DNA from: an uncultured Candidatus Melainabacteria bacterium
GTDB lineage: Bacteria > Cyanobacteriota > Vampirovibrionia > Gastranaerophilales > Gastranaerophilaceae
Assembly: GCA_934726055.1 (NCBI GenBank)
Contig: CAKVCZ010000013.1
Location: 12,564-76,563, forward strand
Reading direction: 5' to 3'
DNA length: 64,000 nucleotides
Numbering within the stretch: position 1 is the stretch's first letter; each line of letters begins with the position of its first letter. Shown here one piece after another: positions 8,057-17,112 of this stretch. The notes beneath the pieces are model-generated. The model had not been told where the DNA came from. It did no database searches and saw nothing but the letters and a program-made list of their open reading frames with translations. The position numbers and the translations under genes were made by a program.

Positions 8057-8071
8057 ATAGTTATTAACTAT
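8057..8071. promoter_or_regulatory. Palindromic operator 2 upstream of XRE gene
   Basis: A 15-bp perfect palindrome (ATAGTTA-T-TAACTAT) centred at 8064, next to a weak -35 region. A TATACT -10 box at 8095-8100 lies 10 bases before the ATG of the XRE gene, so a bound repressor would block the promoter. Confidence 0.6.
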
Positions 8072-8110
8072 TAGAAATAGTTTGTTAAAAAATATATACT
8101 TGTTATTAGT

Positions 8111-8335
8111 ATGGAAAATAATTTTGAACTTGAAAAAAGATTTGGTGCAAAACTTGCTTACATAAGAAAAGCTAAAAAGCTTTCTCAGATGGGTTTGGCT
8201 GAAATGGTTGATATGAATTTTAATTATATCGGACAAATCGAAAGAGGCGAAGCTAATGTTACAATAAAAACTATTAAATTATTGGCTAACGCTCTCGATG
8301 TCGATGCGAAAGATTTATTTAATTTTTCATTCTAA
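8111..8335 (+). CDS. Small XRE-family DNA-binding protein
   Basis: 74 residues, almost nothing but a Cro/C1-type helix-turn-helix (about residues 10-68). SQMGLAEMVDMNFNYIGQIERGEANVT shows the usual five-helix pattern, and the tail is DLFNFSF. The palindromes in front suggest self-repression. There is no toxin, phage or restriction gene beside it. The promoter-to-ATG distance leaves only a few bases of leader. A second, distantly similar XRE gene lies 330 bases downstream. Confidence 0.85.
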   Translation: MENNFELEKRFGAKLAYIRKAKKLSQMGLAEMVDMNFNYIGQIERGEANVTIKTIKLLANALDVDAKDLFNFSF

Positions 8336-8662
8336 TTCTCCATGCTAAATTTATATTTGAATTTGTTTTGTTTTAATATTTCTCTTGTTTAATTTCATTA
8401 TTAATGATAATGAAATTAAAGTTGTGCTTAGATACTGATATAAAACTGCAAATTTTAATATTTTCTATTAATTTTACCACTTTTTTCAAAATATTTTTCA
8501 TATATTTGCCTTTTTATTCATTATAGAAAAAATAATTTTACTTGTCCAGTCATTTATCAATATTTACAATCTTTTGTTTTTAATTAAAAAATAAAAAATT
8601 TATATCTAAATAGTGCTTATGTAGCAGTGGTGCTTATAAAGTATAGTTCTTAGAATAAAAGA
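8336..8662. other. AT-rich intergenic region between two XRE genes
   Basis: 327 bases with no convincing gene. It holds a 14-bp inverted repeat (8388-8401 with 8407-8420). Near the right end, two GTGCTTAT copies (8613-8620, 8630-8637) and a TATAGT -10 box (8642-8647) probably form the promoter and operator of the second XRE gene. The rest shows nothing definite. Confidence 0.6.
8388..8420. repeat. 14-bp inverted repeat
   Basis: TTTAATTTCATTAT (8388-8401) and its exact reverse complement (8407-8420) around TAATG. There is no T-run on the plus strand, so a terminator for the XRE gene is possible but weak. An operator is the alternative. Confidence 0.55.
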
Positions 8663-8878
8663 ATGTCAAGGATTCAAGATGAAACTTATAAAACAATTGG
8701 TAAAAATGTTAAAAAATACAGATTAAAAGCTAACCTTTCACAGGAAAAGCTATCTGAGATTTTGAATGTAAATTCTAAGTTTATAGGTCATGTAGAAAGA
8801 TTTGAACGATATATCAGTTTGAAAAAACTTATTGAAATCGCTGAATATTTTAATGTTCCTGTTAAAAATTTTTTTTGA
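8663..8878 (+). CDS. Second small XRE-family DNA-binding protein
   Basis: 71 residues, with a single helix-turn-helix domain (about 10-66: LSQEKLSEILNVNSKFIGHVERF). It ends KNFF, similar in plan to the protein at 8111 but clearly diverged, so perhaps an old duplication. The TATAGT -10 box is 15 bases from the ATG. It converges on the EamA transporter. Its target is unknown. Confidence 0.78.
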   Translation: MSRIQDETYKTIGKNVKKYRLKANLSQEKLSEILNVNSKFIGHVERFERYISLKKLIEIAEYFNVPVKNFF

Positions 8879-8894
8879 ATAAAAGATAAGTTAT

Positions 8895-9749
8895 TTAATT
8901 CAATATAATTATCACAGAGCCAAAAATCATTATAAGTGTTCCTATGATTTTTTGTTTCATATCTGTTTCGTGGAAAAATCTATACCCAAACCATAAATTT
9001 ACAAGAGTTGACAGTTGAAATAAAGCAAGTGCATATCCGACATTCATGTACTTGAATACAAAATTTGTACTTAATTGCATCGTTGCAAGCATAGAACATA
9101 CAACTACAAATTTTGAAAAGTCCTCTTTTGATAGAATTTTTAAAGGTTTTTTGAATATAAGTATTAATAATAATCCAAAAAATGCACCTGCCCAGCACCA
9201 AAGCATAAATGAAATTACCGGTGAAGACAGCAGGATAACTTTTTTTAAAAATACTGCTTCAATTCCCATTAAAATAAGTGCAGCAAACCTTAATAAGATA
9301 TCTTTGCGTTTTAATAATTGTAGTGAGAATCCTTCTGTTTGAGTTTCAAAAACAAACCAACTACCCCAAATTACTAAAACAACACCTAATATCCCTAATA
9401 AAGAAGGGATTTCGTGTAATACAATAATTGCAATTATCATACCAACAACAGATTTATAAGAATTTATCGGGCCCAAAACTGATAATTCTCCTATTTGTAG
9501 AGCTTTTATTAAACATGCATTTCCAACTGAACATAAAAATCCGGCAGATAATGCAAAAATCCAAAATTCTTTTGGCAAAATTTGCCAATCTACTCTCATT
9601 GCAAATGGAATACAAAAAATACCCAAAAGAAAATAGGTATAAAAATTACATATTAAGGACGAATTCTTTTCACAAAATTTTTTTTGATAAACATTTGCTA
9701 AAGGGTTTGAAAAAATTCTTAAAATTAATGCAAAAAGTAGTTTAATCAT
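8895..9749 (-). CDS. EamA/DMT-family transporter
   Basis: A 284-residue inner-membrane protein with about ten hydrophobic segments in two repeated halves, the plan of drug/metabolite transporters. GPINSYKSVVGMIIAIIVLHEIPS in the first half and FQLSTLVNLWFGYRFFHETD in the second are the two EamA repeat ends. The substrate is unknown. It lies 2 bases after a radical SAM gene, in the same direction and behind typA, so it may export or import the radical SAM product or substrate. That link is inference from spacing only. Confidence 0.85.
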   Translation of the reverse strand: MIKLLFALILRIFSNPLANVYQKKFCEKNSSLICNFYTYFLLGIFCIPFAMRVDWQILPKEFWIFALSAGFLCSVGNACLIKALQIGELSVLGPINSYKSVVGMIIAIIVLHEIPSLLGILGVVLVIWGSWFVFETQTEGFSLQLLKRKDILLRFAALILMGIEAVFLKKVILLSSPVISFMLWCWAGAFFGLLLILIFKKPLKILSKEDFSKFVVVCSMLATMQLSTNFVFKYMNVGYALALFQLSTLVNLWFGYRFFHETDMKQKIIGTLIMIFGSVIIILN

Positions 9750-9751
9750 GG

Positions 9752-10702
9752 TTATGACGCAATAAATATATTATTTTTAAGTCCAATAGAATTAATATAT
9801 TCTTCTGTTATATTCAATGTTTGAGCTAGCGTAGGATGAATAGAAATAAAATGCCTGTTTGTAGCAGCTATTAAATCTTTATTGTCTTGAAATAAATTTT
9901 TTATTTGTTTTTCTATTCTTAGCAAAATATTATGCCAAATTTGTGATTGCCAATTTGTTTCTTGAAGAAAAGTCGTTACATTATGCAAATAAATTTTATT
10001 TACATCCAATGTTAAAGCCCATTTTAAAAATTCAGGAATATCAACAATATTTGATGGCATTGCCAAAAATTTTGGTGAGAGTTCTACTTTTTTGTTTTTG
10101 TACAAAGTCATAAAATTATTTAAAACTTTCTCAAAATCTAAATTCATGTGTATTTTATATGATTGTTTATCAAAACCAAGCATTGAAACAGTAATTCTAT
10201 CAAAGATTTCTTCTGCTTGTTTTAATCTTTCTTCACCTACACAAAGATTACTAATAGTTCCAATCCCCATTTTTGGATATTTTTTATGTAAATCTGAAAG
10301 CATATTAAAGGCATTTTCTTGAACAAGAACTTCTCCCCCAATAGCAACAATATTCTCAGGTTTATAATAATCTATAAGTTCTCTTAATCGTGCCAAATGT
10401 TCTTTCTCATTTGTCATTGGTTCTTTTGATTGATAGCAACAAACACAAGATGCCTGACAAGTATTTGATGTTTCATAGTGGATGTATTTTAAATTTATTT
10501 CATCATCTTCTTTTTGTTCAACAGATTTAAACAAAGAACATTCACATAAAATTTTTGCATTTTTAATTTTTTCAAATATATCTTTGTCAAAAATATTACC
10601 TATAAATGTATGTGAAACAGTTAAACAACAAGGATAAACATCTCCATTATAGCAAATTTTTAATTTATGATAATGACAAACTCTGGTTGTTTTTTCGGTC
10701 AT
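9752..10702 (-). CDS. Radical SAM protein with N-terminal SPASM-like cysteines
   Basis: 316 residues. The N-terminus looks like the usual C-terminal SPASM/twitch segment: Cys9, Cys17, a G-DVYPCC unit with Cys25-26, IGNIFDK, then Cys53 and Cys55. The radical SAM motif CQASCVCC (Cys82, 86, 89) comes after it, then GGEVLVQ near 140. The order is thus swapped compared with sactipeptide maturases and anaerobic sulfatase activators. The reaction is unknown; no precursor peptide was seen nearby. It starts 10 bases after typA and ends 2 bases before an EamA transporter. Confidence 0.82.
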   Translation of the reverse strand: MTEKTTRVCHYHKLKICYNGDVYPCCLTVSHTFIGNIFDKDIFEKIKNAKILCECSLFKSVEQKEDDEINLKYIHYETSNTCQASCVCCYQSKEPMTNEKEHLARLRELIDYYKPENIVAIGGEVLVQENAFNMLSDLHKKYPKMGIGTISNLCVGEERLKQAEEIFDRITVSMLGFDKQSYKIHMNLDFEKVLNNFMTLYKNKKVELSPKFLAMPSNIVDIPEFLKWALTLDVNKIYLHNVTTFLQETNWQSQIWHNILLRIEKQIKNLFQDNKDLIAATNRHFISIHPTLAQTLNITEEYINSIGLKNNIFIAS

Positions 10703-10712
10703 TTTACACCTT

Positions 10713-12506
10713 TTAGTTAAATCTTGTACGAGTTAAATCAGCTTTACGCATTCTTACAGATTCAGGTGTGATTTCTGCCAATTCATCATCTGCAATGTAA
10801 TCTAAAGCTTCTTCCAAAGATAATATTTTAGGAGCTTTCAAGGTAACCATAACATCTGCAGTTGACGTACGCATATTTGTTAATTTTTTAGTTTTACAAA
10901 CGTTTATTGCGACATCTTGTGCTCTATTACCTTCACCAACAATCATTCCCTTATAAACCTTTGTTTTTGGTGTAATAAAGAAGGTTCCTCTATCTTCAAA
11001 TTGAGCCAGAGCATAAGGAACAGCTTCACCTTGTTCAAATGCAATTAGAGAACCCATTCTTTGCTTTGGAATATCGCCTGCAAGTACATCATACTTGTTA
11101 AATGTATGATACATAATACCTTCACCACGAGTTAATCTTATAAATTCACCTTTAAACCCTATTAAACCTCTTGCAGGAATCAAAAATTCCAATTTTGAAC
11201 GGGTACCTGTTGACTGCATGTCAATCATTTGGGCTTTTCTGCCTGCCAAACGTTCAATGCATGTTCCGGTACATTCATCAGGAACGTCTAAAAATAAGTT
11301 TTCATAAGGTTCCATTTGAACTCCGTCAATAGTTTTATAAATTACTTCAGGCTTAGAAACTTGGAATTCAAAACCTTCACGACGCATTGTTTCGATTAAA
11401 ATACTTAAATGTAATTCGCCGCGACCTGAAACAACCCATTTATCTGTGTTTTCAGTATCTTCTACACGCAAACTTACATTTTTTTCTAATTCATCATATA
11501 ACCTTTTTCTCAATTGACGAGAAGTTACAAATTTACCTTCTTGACCTGCATAAGGGCTGTCATTTACAGAGAAATTCATTTGAAGAGTAGGTTCGTCAAT
11601 GTGAATTAAAGGTAAAGCTTGAGGATTATCTAAAGATGAAATTGTTTCACCAATTTGTACATCAGGAAATCCTGCAATACCTACAATATCACCTGCAAAT
11701 GCTTCTTCTATTTCAACACGACCTAAATCGTGGAAACCAAATAGTTTTGTAATTTTGCATCTTTGAATTGAACCATCAGCTTTTATTAAAGACAATGTTT
11801 CTTGAGATTTTAAATGACCGTTTTTAATTCTGCCAATTGCAATTCTTCCGACATAATCGTTGTAATCCAAAGTAGTTACGTGGAATTGAAGATTAGCATC
11901 AGGATCGCCTTCAGGATGTTTAATATTTTCAATGATACAATCCATTAAAGGTGCAATATTATCACTTTCATCTTCCAATTCTTTTTTTGCAAAACCTTGT
12001 AAAGAACTTGCATAAATTACAGGAAAATCAATTAAATCTTCATTATCGGTTAATTCCGTAAATAAATCAAAAACCCTGTCTAGTGCTAAATTAGGCTCAG
12101 CAGCAGGTTTATCAATTTTATTTATAACAACAATAATTCTTAAACCAAGTTCTAACGCTTTTTGAAGAACAAATCTTGTTTGAGGCATAGGACCTTCAGC
12201 TGCATCAACAATCAATAAAGCTCCATCAACCATTCCTAAAACACGTTCAACTTCACCACCAAAGTCTGCGTGGCCGGGAGTATCAACAACATTGATATGA
12301 TAACCTTTGTAGTCAACTGATATATTTTTAGAAAGAATAGTAATACCACGTTCTCTTTCTAAGTCATTTGAATCTAAAACACAAGCTTGGACTTGTTGGT
12401 TATCTCTAAAAACACCACTTTGCTTCAACATACAATCAACCATAGATGTTTTACCGTGGTCAACGTGGGCAATAATAGCAATATTGCGTAATTTTTCTAT
12501 ATCCAT
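10713..12506 (-). CDS. typA: Ribosome-associated GTPase TypA/BipA
   Basis: A translational GTPase that binds ribosomes and affects growth under stress and 50S assembly. The G1 motif AHVDHGKTS is at residues 13-21 and DTPGHADFGGEVERVLG is G3. NKIDKP is G4. Domain 2, the EF-G III and V-like domains and the TypA C-terminal domain follow. The start was set at 12506 (MDIEKLRN), giving 597 residues as in the family; an upstream ATG would add 17 basic residues not typical of TypA. It is likely cotranscribed with the radical SAM and transporter genes. Confidence 0.95.
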   Translation of the reverse strand: MDIEKLRNIAIIAHVDHGKTSMVDCMLKQSGVFRDNQQVQACVLDSNDLERERGITILSKNISVDYKGYHINVVDTPGHADFGGEVERVLGMVDGALLIVDAAEGPMPQTRFVLQKALELGLRIIVVINKIDKPAAEPNLALDRVFDLFTELTDNEDLIDFPVIYASSLQGFAKKELEDESDNIAPLMDCIIENIKHPEGDPDANLQFHVTTLDYNDYVGRIAIGRIKNGHLKSQETLSLIKADGSIQRCKITKLFGFHDLGRVEIEEAFAGDIVGIAGFPDVQIGETISSLDNPQALPLIHIDEPTLQMNFSVNDSPYAGQEGKFVTSRQLRKRLYDELEKNVSLRVEDTENTDKWVVSGRGELHLSILIETMRREGFEFQVSKPEVIYKTIDGVQMEPYENLFLDVPDECTGTCIERLAGRKAQMIDMQSTGTRSKLEFLIPARGLIGFKGEFIRLTRGEGIMYHTFNKYDVLAGDIPKQRMGSLIAFEQGEAVPYALAQFEDRGTFFITPKTKVYKGMIVGEGNRAQDVAINVCKTKKLTNMRTSTADVMVTLKAPKILSLEEALDYIADDELAEITPESVRMRKADLTRTRFN

Positions 12507-12662
12507 AATTCCGTCTTCTTTTCTTTTTTTATTTCGTCTGTGTACAAATATATACATAACACAAACATGTTTTGTTGAAAAGATAAAAAAGCTTTTTGAT
12601 AAAAAGTATTAACATCAAATTACTGTTTCTTTGAATATTTTTGTAATATAATAATATCGATT

Positions 12663-13334
12663 ATGAAACAAAGTTCTTTATTTGATTCTATTTTACCTAT
12701 TATGATAGGACCATCCAGTTCGCACACAGCAGGTGCCGTTCGTTTAGGTTTGTTAGCTAAAAATATTTTTAACAGTAGTATAAAAAATATAACATTCAAA
12801 TTATATAACTCTTATGCTTTAACAGGTTTCGGACACGGTACAGACAAGGGTTTACTCGCAGGTATTTTAGGCTATGGTGTTGATGATACAAGAATTAAAA
12901 ATATTTTTAATTCTAATGAAGCTAAATCTATTAATTATTCGTTTCAATATGCAGAAGATTTTAACAGACACCCTAATTCTGTTGATTTTTTTATTGAATC
13001 CGATAATGAAAAAATGTTTATCTCAGGTAACTCCATAGGTGCCGGAAAAGTTAGAATAATTAAAATTAATGATTTCGCTGTTAAAATATCAGGAAAATAT
13101 AATACGCTTATTATTAATTATAAAGATGTTATGGGTATGATTTCCAAAGTTACAGGACTTATTCAAACAGAAAATGTAAATATCGCATCACTTGTGTGCG
13201 ATAGAAAAGCTAAAGGCGAAGAAGCATCTATGTGTATTTGCCTTGATGGAAAACTCAATTCAAATATTATTGAACAAATTAAACAAATTCCTGACGTTTA
13301 TTTTGTTAAAAATGTAGAAAAATTAGAAAGTTAA
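12663..13334 (+). CDS. sdaAB: L-serine dehydratase, beta subunit
   Basis: The small subunit of the iron-sulfur L-serine ammonia-lyase, which turns serine into pyruvate and ammonia. GPSSSHTAGA is at residues 16-25. A C-terminal ACT domain (about 148-220, with VMGMISKVTGLIQTENVNIASL) probably senses serine. The length of 223 aa is typical of the two-subunit type. TATAAT (12647-12652) ends 10 bases before the ATG and no ribosome-binding site is seen, so the leader is very short. sdaAA follows after 1 base. Confidence 0.95.
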   Translation: MKQSSLFDSILPIMIGPSSSHTAGAVRLGLLAKNIFNSSIKNITFKLYNSYALTGFGHGTDKGLLAGILGYGVDDTRIKNIFNSNEAKSINYSFQYAEDFNRHPNSVDFFIESDNEKMFISGNSIGAGKVRIIKINDFAVKISGKYNTLIINYKDVMGMISKVTGLIQTENVNIASLVCDRKAKGEEASMCICLDGKLNSNIIEQIKQIPDVYFVKNVEKLES

Positions 13335-13335
13335 T

Positions 13336-14232
13336 ATGACATACGATATTAGAACCTTCAACGATTTGATTGAAGCTTGCTCAAATGAAAATAAAACTAT
13401 TTATGAAATTTTTGAACAACAAGAAGCCCATTTTCAAGAAATTTCAACAGATGAAGTCCGTCTAAAGGTAAAAAAAGCTCTTGATGCAATGAAAAATGCC
13501 ATAAAAATTGGGCTAAATTCACAAGAAAAATCTATATCGAAACAATGCGGTGATGATTGTGTAAGGCTAAAAAACAGATATAAGCAAAAATCTGCTATTT
13601 TCGGCAAGTGTTTTGAAAAAATTACAACGTATGCTCTCGCTACAAGTGAAGAAAATCTTAGAATGGGTAAAATTGTTGCTTGTCCAACAGCAGGCTCTTG
13701 TGGAATTGTTCCTTCAGTTATAATCGGAATTAGCGAAGAATACAATCTGGATGAAGAAACACAAATAAATGCTCTCATTACAGCCGGAGCAGTTGCGACA
13801 ATTATATCTTACAAAATATCTTTAGCGGGTGCAGTTGGCGGATGTCAGGCAGAATGTGGAGTCGCAAGTGCAATGAGTGCAGCCGCTGTAACTCAAATGT
13901 TGGGAGGCTCTACAAAACAAATCCTAAATGCAGTAGCTCTTTGCCTTAAAAATATTATGGGTTTAACTTGTGATCCAGTTGCAGGGTTGGTTGAAATTCC
14001 ATGTGTAAAAAGAAATCCATTTTTAGCTATAAATGCTATTACAGCTTTTGAATTTGCTATATCTGATATTGAAAGTAAAATTCCGGTTGATGAAGTTGTA
14101 GATGCAATAGTTCAAGTCGGAGAATTAATGTCACCAACGCTAAAAGAAAGTTCTCTTGCAGGGCTTGCCAAAACAAAAACCGGTATTAATATAGAAAACT
14201 ATTTAAAACAAAATTATAAGGAGATGTCATGA
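13336..14232 (+). CDS. sdaAA: L-serine dehydratase, alpha subunit
   Basis: The catalytic subunit holding an oxygen-sensitive [4Fe-4S] cluster. Expected cluster and active-site motifs are present: ACPTAGSCGIVP (Cys116, Cys122), GCQAECGVASAMSAAA, and TCDPVAGLVEIPC. The length of 298 aa is typical. The enzyme fits an anaerobe that ferments serine. Its stop overlaps the next start (ATGA), so the membrane protein downstream is probably made in step with it. Confidence 0.95.
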   Translation: MTYDIRTFNDLIEACSNENKTIYEIFEQQEAHFQEISTDEVRLKVKKALDAMKNAIKIGLNSQEKSISKQCGDDCVRLKNRYKQKSAIFGKCFEKITTYALATSEENLRMGKIVACPTAGSCGIVPSVIIGISEEYNLDEETQINALITAGAVATIISYKISLAGAVGGCQAECGVASAMSAAAVTQMLGGSTKQILNAVALCLKNIMGLTCDPVAGLVEIPCVKRNPFLAINAITAFEFAISDIESKIPVDEVVDAIVQVGELMSPTLKESSLAGLAKTKTGINIENYLKQNYKEMS

Positions 14233-15083
14233 ATTTAAACATTAAAGATTCTTTTAAAAAAGTATTTTCACTAAAATTTTTCTGGATTTATCTATTCATT
14301 TTTGCCGTTATAACAACTATTTCAAACATTTTTCAAAAAGCTGAAAATATTCCAAATTCTTCATTTATTTCCAGTTTTATATCTTGTTTTTCCTATATTT
14401 CACTCGGATACTTGTTTATCATGATTAACAAAGTTATCAATAATGATAATGAAAATTTTGAAGAAAATTTTTGGACAAATTTTGTTGAATCAACAAAACA
14501 AGGATTTAAAGCTCTTGTAGGGATTTTTTGCAACATCTTAATCTTACTTTGTTTCGATACAATATTAATGATAGTTGCAATTGGAACTCATTTTTTTGCA
14601 ACAAAAAAACTTGTAAGTCCAACCGAAATAATGAATATCCCTGCATTTATTGCTCTAATTGCAGCTATTGCATTATTTACAATTGTTTCAATTTTGTTAA
14701 TTTCTCATCTTTTGCCTGTTGCTTTTTCAGAAAAATATTCTATAAAAGATATGTTCAACTGGGTTAAAGTTCTTAATATCTTTTTCAAAAAGGGATATAC
14801 TAAAAGAACTCTAGCTATATTCGGAATTTATATATTGGCACTTATTATAATTATTGGCTTTATGTTTTCAGTAATGTTTATTTTTAATTTTGTAATATTA
14901 TTCTTCGCAAAGACATTATTAGTAAACCATTATATCGCAATGGCTTTCTTGATAAATTTATCTTATGTCCTAACACCATTTTTAATAGCAATTTTAAACT
15001 TCATGCTATCAGGCGGTATTTTCAGAATGTTTGCTAACGTATATAAAGAAAGCTTGAATAATATAGAAATACAAAATGCATAA
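14229..15083 (+). CDS. Polytopic membrane protein, function unknown
   Basis: 284 residues with about six hydrophobic segments (near 17-37, 48-66, 94-116, 137-160, 196-222 and 235-265). The short loops are rich in Lys and Asn. It has no recognised transporter signature and does not look like the SdaC serine permease family. The 4-base overlap with sdaAA puts it in the serine dehydratase operon. A general membrane-regulation or DUF975-like role is a guess. Confidence 0.7.
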   Translation: MNLNIKDSFKKVFSLKFFWIYLFIFAVITTISNIFQKAENIPNSSFISSFISCFSYISLGYLFIMINKVINNDNENFEENFWTNFVESTKQGFKALVGIFCNILILLCFDTILMIVAIGTHFFATKKLVSPTEIMNIPAFIALIAAIALFTIVSILLISHLLPVAFSEKYSIKDMFNWVKVLNIFFKKGYTKRTLAIFGIYILALIIIIGFMFSVMFIFNFVILFFAKTLLVNHYIAMAFLINLSYVLTPFLIAILNFMLSGGIFRMFANVYKESLNNIEIQNA

Positions 15084-15094
15084 TAAAAAATAAT

Positions 15095-15868
15095 TTATTC
15101 TAAAATATTTTTACCGTCATGATACATATTAGAACGTTTTTCTCTAATATCACAAATTTCATGACGGTAATCATTTTTAATTAAATCTCCAACAGATGCA
15201 TACAATTTTAAAATAGCATCTTGTATATTTTGGTAATTCATATTAACCATATCATCTGCCATTTCATCGCTGGAAAGAGCTAACCTTGTCATATCCCTAA
15301 ATCCGCTTGATGCAAGTTTCAGGGCAAGTGAGTTTGATTCTACTGATTTAAAAAGAGCCTGAGATAGTACCATTGGCATATGGGAAATTAATGCAACTGC
15401 CTCATCATGTTCTTTTGGAGATGCATAAATTATTTTAGCACCCATTTGCTCTATAACCTTTTTTAAATTTTCAGGACATTGTTTTTTGCAAACAACCCAT
15501 TTTGCACCCACAAATAAGTCTTTAAATGAATTTTCAAAACCTGTTTTTTCAGTACCTGCCATTGGATGAGTAGGAATAAAATTAAATTTGTATTCTTTTT
15601 GACATACAAATTCTTTTAAAGAACAAACATCCGCAACCACATTATCTTCATCCAATATATCATTTAATTTATCCAAAACAGATATCGTTTTATTCATGTG
15701 TGTTGCAACAAATACAATATCGCAATCTTTTAATATATTCATATCATCTGTTATATTTGGCTCGATTCCTTTTTGAGATACTGAAATACCCACAACATCA
15801 TGAATATCTTTTAATGCCTTGAATATAGAGCCGCCAATCAAACCTAAACCAATAACACCAATTTTCAT
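15095..15868 (-). CDS. tyrA: Prephenate/arogenate dehydrogenase
   Basis: An NAD(P)-dependent oxidative decarboxylase in tyrosine synthesis. The dinucleotide motif GLGLIGGS begins at residue 7. VADVCSLKEFV, THPMAGTEKTGFENS and SHMPMVLSQAL are the catalytic-domain signatures. At 257 aa it is a minimal TyrA without chorismate mutase or ACT domains. It is the last gene of a run hypothetical-proB-proA-tyrA, 2 bases after proA. This joins proline and tyrosine synthesis in one transcript. Confidence 0.92.
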   Translation of the reverse strand: MKIGVIGLGLIGGSIFKALKDIHDVVGISVSQKGIEPNITDDMNILKDCDIVFVATHMNKTISVLDKLNDILDEDNVVADVCSLKEFVCQKEYKFNFIPTHPMAGTEKTGFENSFKDLFVGAKWVVCKKQCPENLKKVIEQMGAKIIYASPKEHDEAVALISHMPMVLSQALFKSVESNSLALKLASSGFRDMTRLALSSDEMADDMVNMNYQNIQDAILKLYASVGDLIKNDYRHEICDIREKRSNMYHDGKNILE

Positions 15869-15870
15869 AT

Positions 15871-17103
15871 TTATAAATCCTTATGATTAAAAGTTTTTAC
15901 ACCATCAACATAATCTTTTACAGTTTGTCCTGAACCTATCAATTTATATTTATATATTGTTAATCCCTCCAAGCCGACAGGGCCTCTTGCATGTGTTTTA
16001 TTTGTAGAAATTCCAACTTCTGCACCAAAACCATATCTAAATCCATCTGCGAATCTTGTTGAAACATTTTGATACACACCGGCTGAATCAACTTTTTGCA
16101 TAAATATTTTTGCATTATTATCATCCTCTGTAATAATACAATCTGTATGACCTGAACCATACATGTTTATATGATTTATTGCATCTTGAATACTATCAAC
16201 ATATTTATATGCCATCGTTTTACAACCATATTCAAATGCCCAATTATCAGGAGTTGAAACCAATTCAATTTCTGCATTTGCTAAATTCTGCAATAATTCA
16301 TCGGCTTTTACAAAGTCTTTATGGATTAATAAAGTTTCCACAGAATTGCAAGCACTTGGATATTGAGTTTTTGAATCAATAACTACATTTTTAGCAATTT
16401 CAAAATCTGCAGTTTCATCAACAAAAATATGACAAATTCCATCAGCATGACCTAAAACAGGAATTTTTGTATTTTCTTTTATATATTTTACAAGCTTATT
16501 GCTTCCTCTTGGAATAATTAGATCCAAATATCTATCACATGCCAGCATCTTTGCAACATCTTCATGTGAAAAAATTTGTGAAATTACATTTTTTGGAAAT
16601 TCTTTTACTTTCGAAAGAGCTCCGTTTATTACGGATAACATGGCTTTATTCGTATTTACCGCTTCTTTTCCGCCTTTTAAAATAACCGCATTTGAAGATT
16701 TTATTGCAAGAGAAGAAATTTGTGCAATTACATCAGGTCTTGCTTCAAAAATTATACCTAAAACGCCAATTGGACAGGATTCTTTATATAAAATCAAATT
16801 ATTATCCAACTGTCGTTTCAAAAGAATTTTTCCAACCGGATTTTCTAATTTCACAACATCTTTTATCCCTTGGATAATATCACGCATTTTATTTTCATTT
16901 AGTTTTAACCTGTTAAAAACAGATTCAGAAACATTTTCTTTTGCCAATTCCAAATCTAATTTATTTGCCTCTAAAATTGCTTGATAATTATTTTCTAAAT
17001 CTTGAGCCATTTGTAAAAGTGCTTTATTTTTTATTTCAGCAGATAATTCTGCCATTTCAAGACCGGCTTGTTTTGCATTTTTTGCAATTAATTCAAAATC
17101 CAT
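15871..17103 (-). CDS. proA: Glutamate-5-semialdehyde dehydrogenase
   Basis: Reduces gamma-glutamyl phosphate to glutamate semialdehyde in proline synthesis. It is an aldehyde dehydrogenase fold with EARPDV near the NADP site, the catalytic Cys in YPSACNSVETLL, and the ending ARGPVGLEGLTIYKY typical of ProA. The length of 410 aa is normal. It follows proB by 9 bases, the common proBA order, and the two enzymes channel a labile intermediate. Confidence 0.96.
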   Translation of the reverse strand: MDFELIAKNAKQAGLEMAELSAEIKNKALLQMAQDLENNYQAILEANKLDLELAKENVSESVFNRLKLNENKMRDIIQGIKDVVKLENPVGKILLKRQLDNNLILYKESCPIGVLGIIFEARPDVIAQISSLAIKSSNAVILKGGKEAVNTNKAMLSVINGALSKVKEFPKNVISQIFSHEDVAKMLACDRYLDLIIPRGSNKLVKYIKENTKIPVLGHADGICHIFVDETADFEIAKNVVIDSKTQYPSACNSVETLLIHKDFVKADELLQNLANAEIELVSTPDNWAFEYGCKTMAYKYVDSIQDAINHINMYGSGHTDCIITEDDNNAKIFMQKVDSAGVYQNVSTRFADGFRYGFGAEVGISTNKTHARGPVGLEGLTIYKYKLIGSGQTVKDYVDGVKTFNHKDL

Positions 17104-17112
17104 TTATAACCT

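Noticed and set aside
12507..12557. Upstream start for typA
   Set aside because: The 17 extra residues are basic and not part of TypA, which normally starts a few residues before the first GTPase strand.
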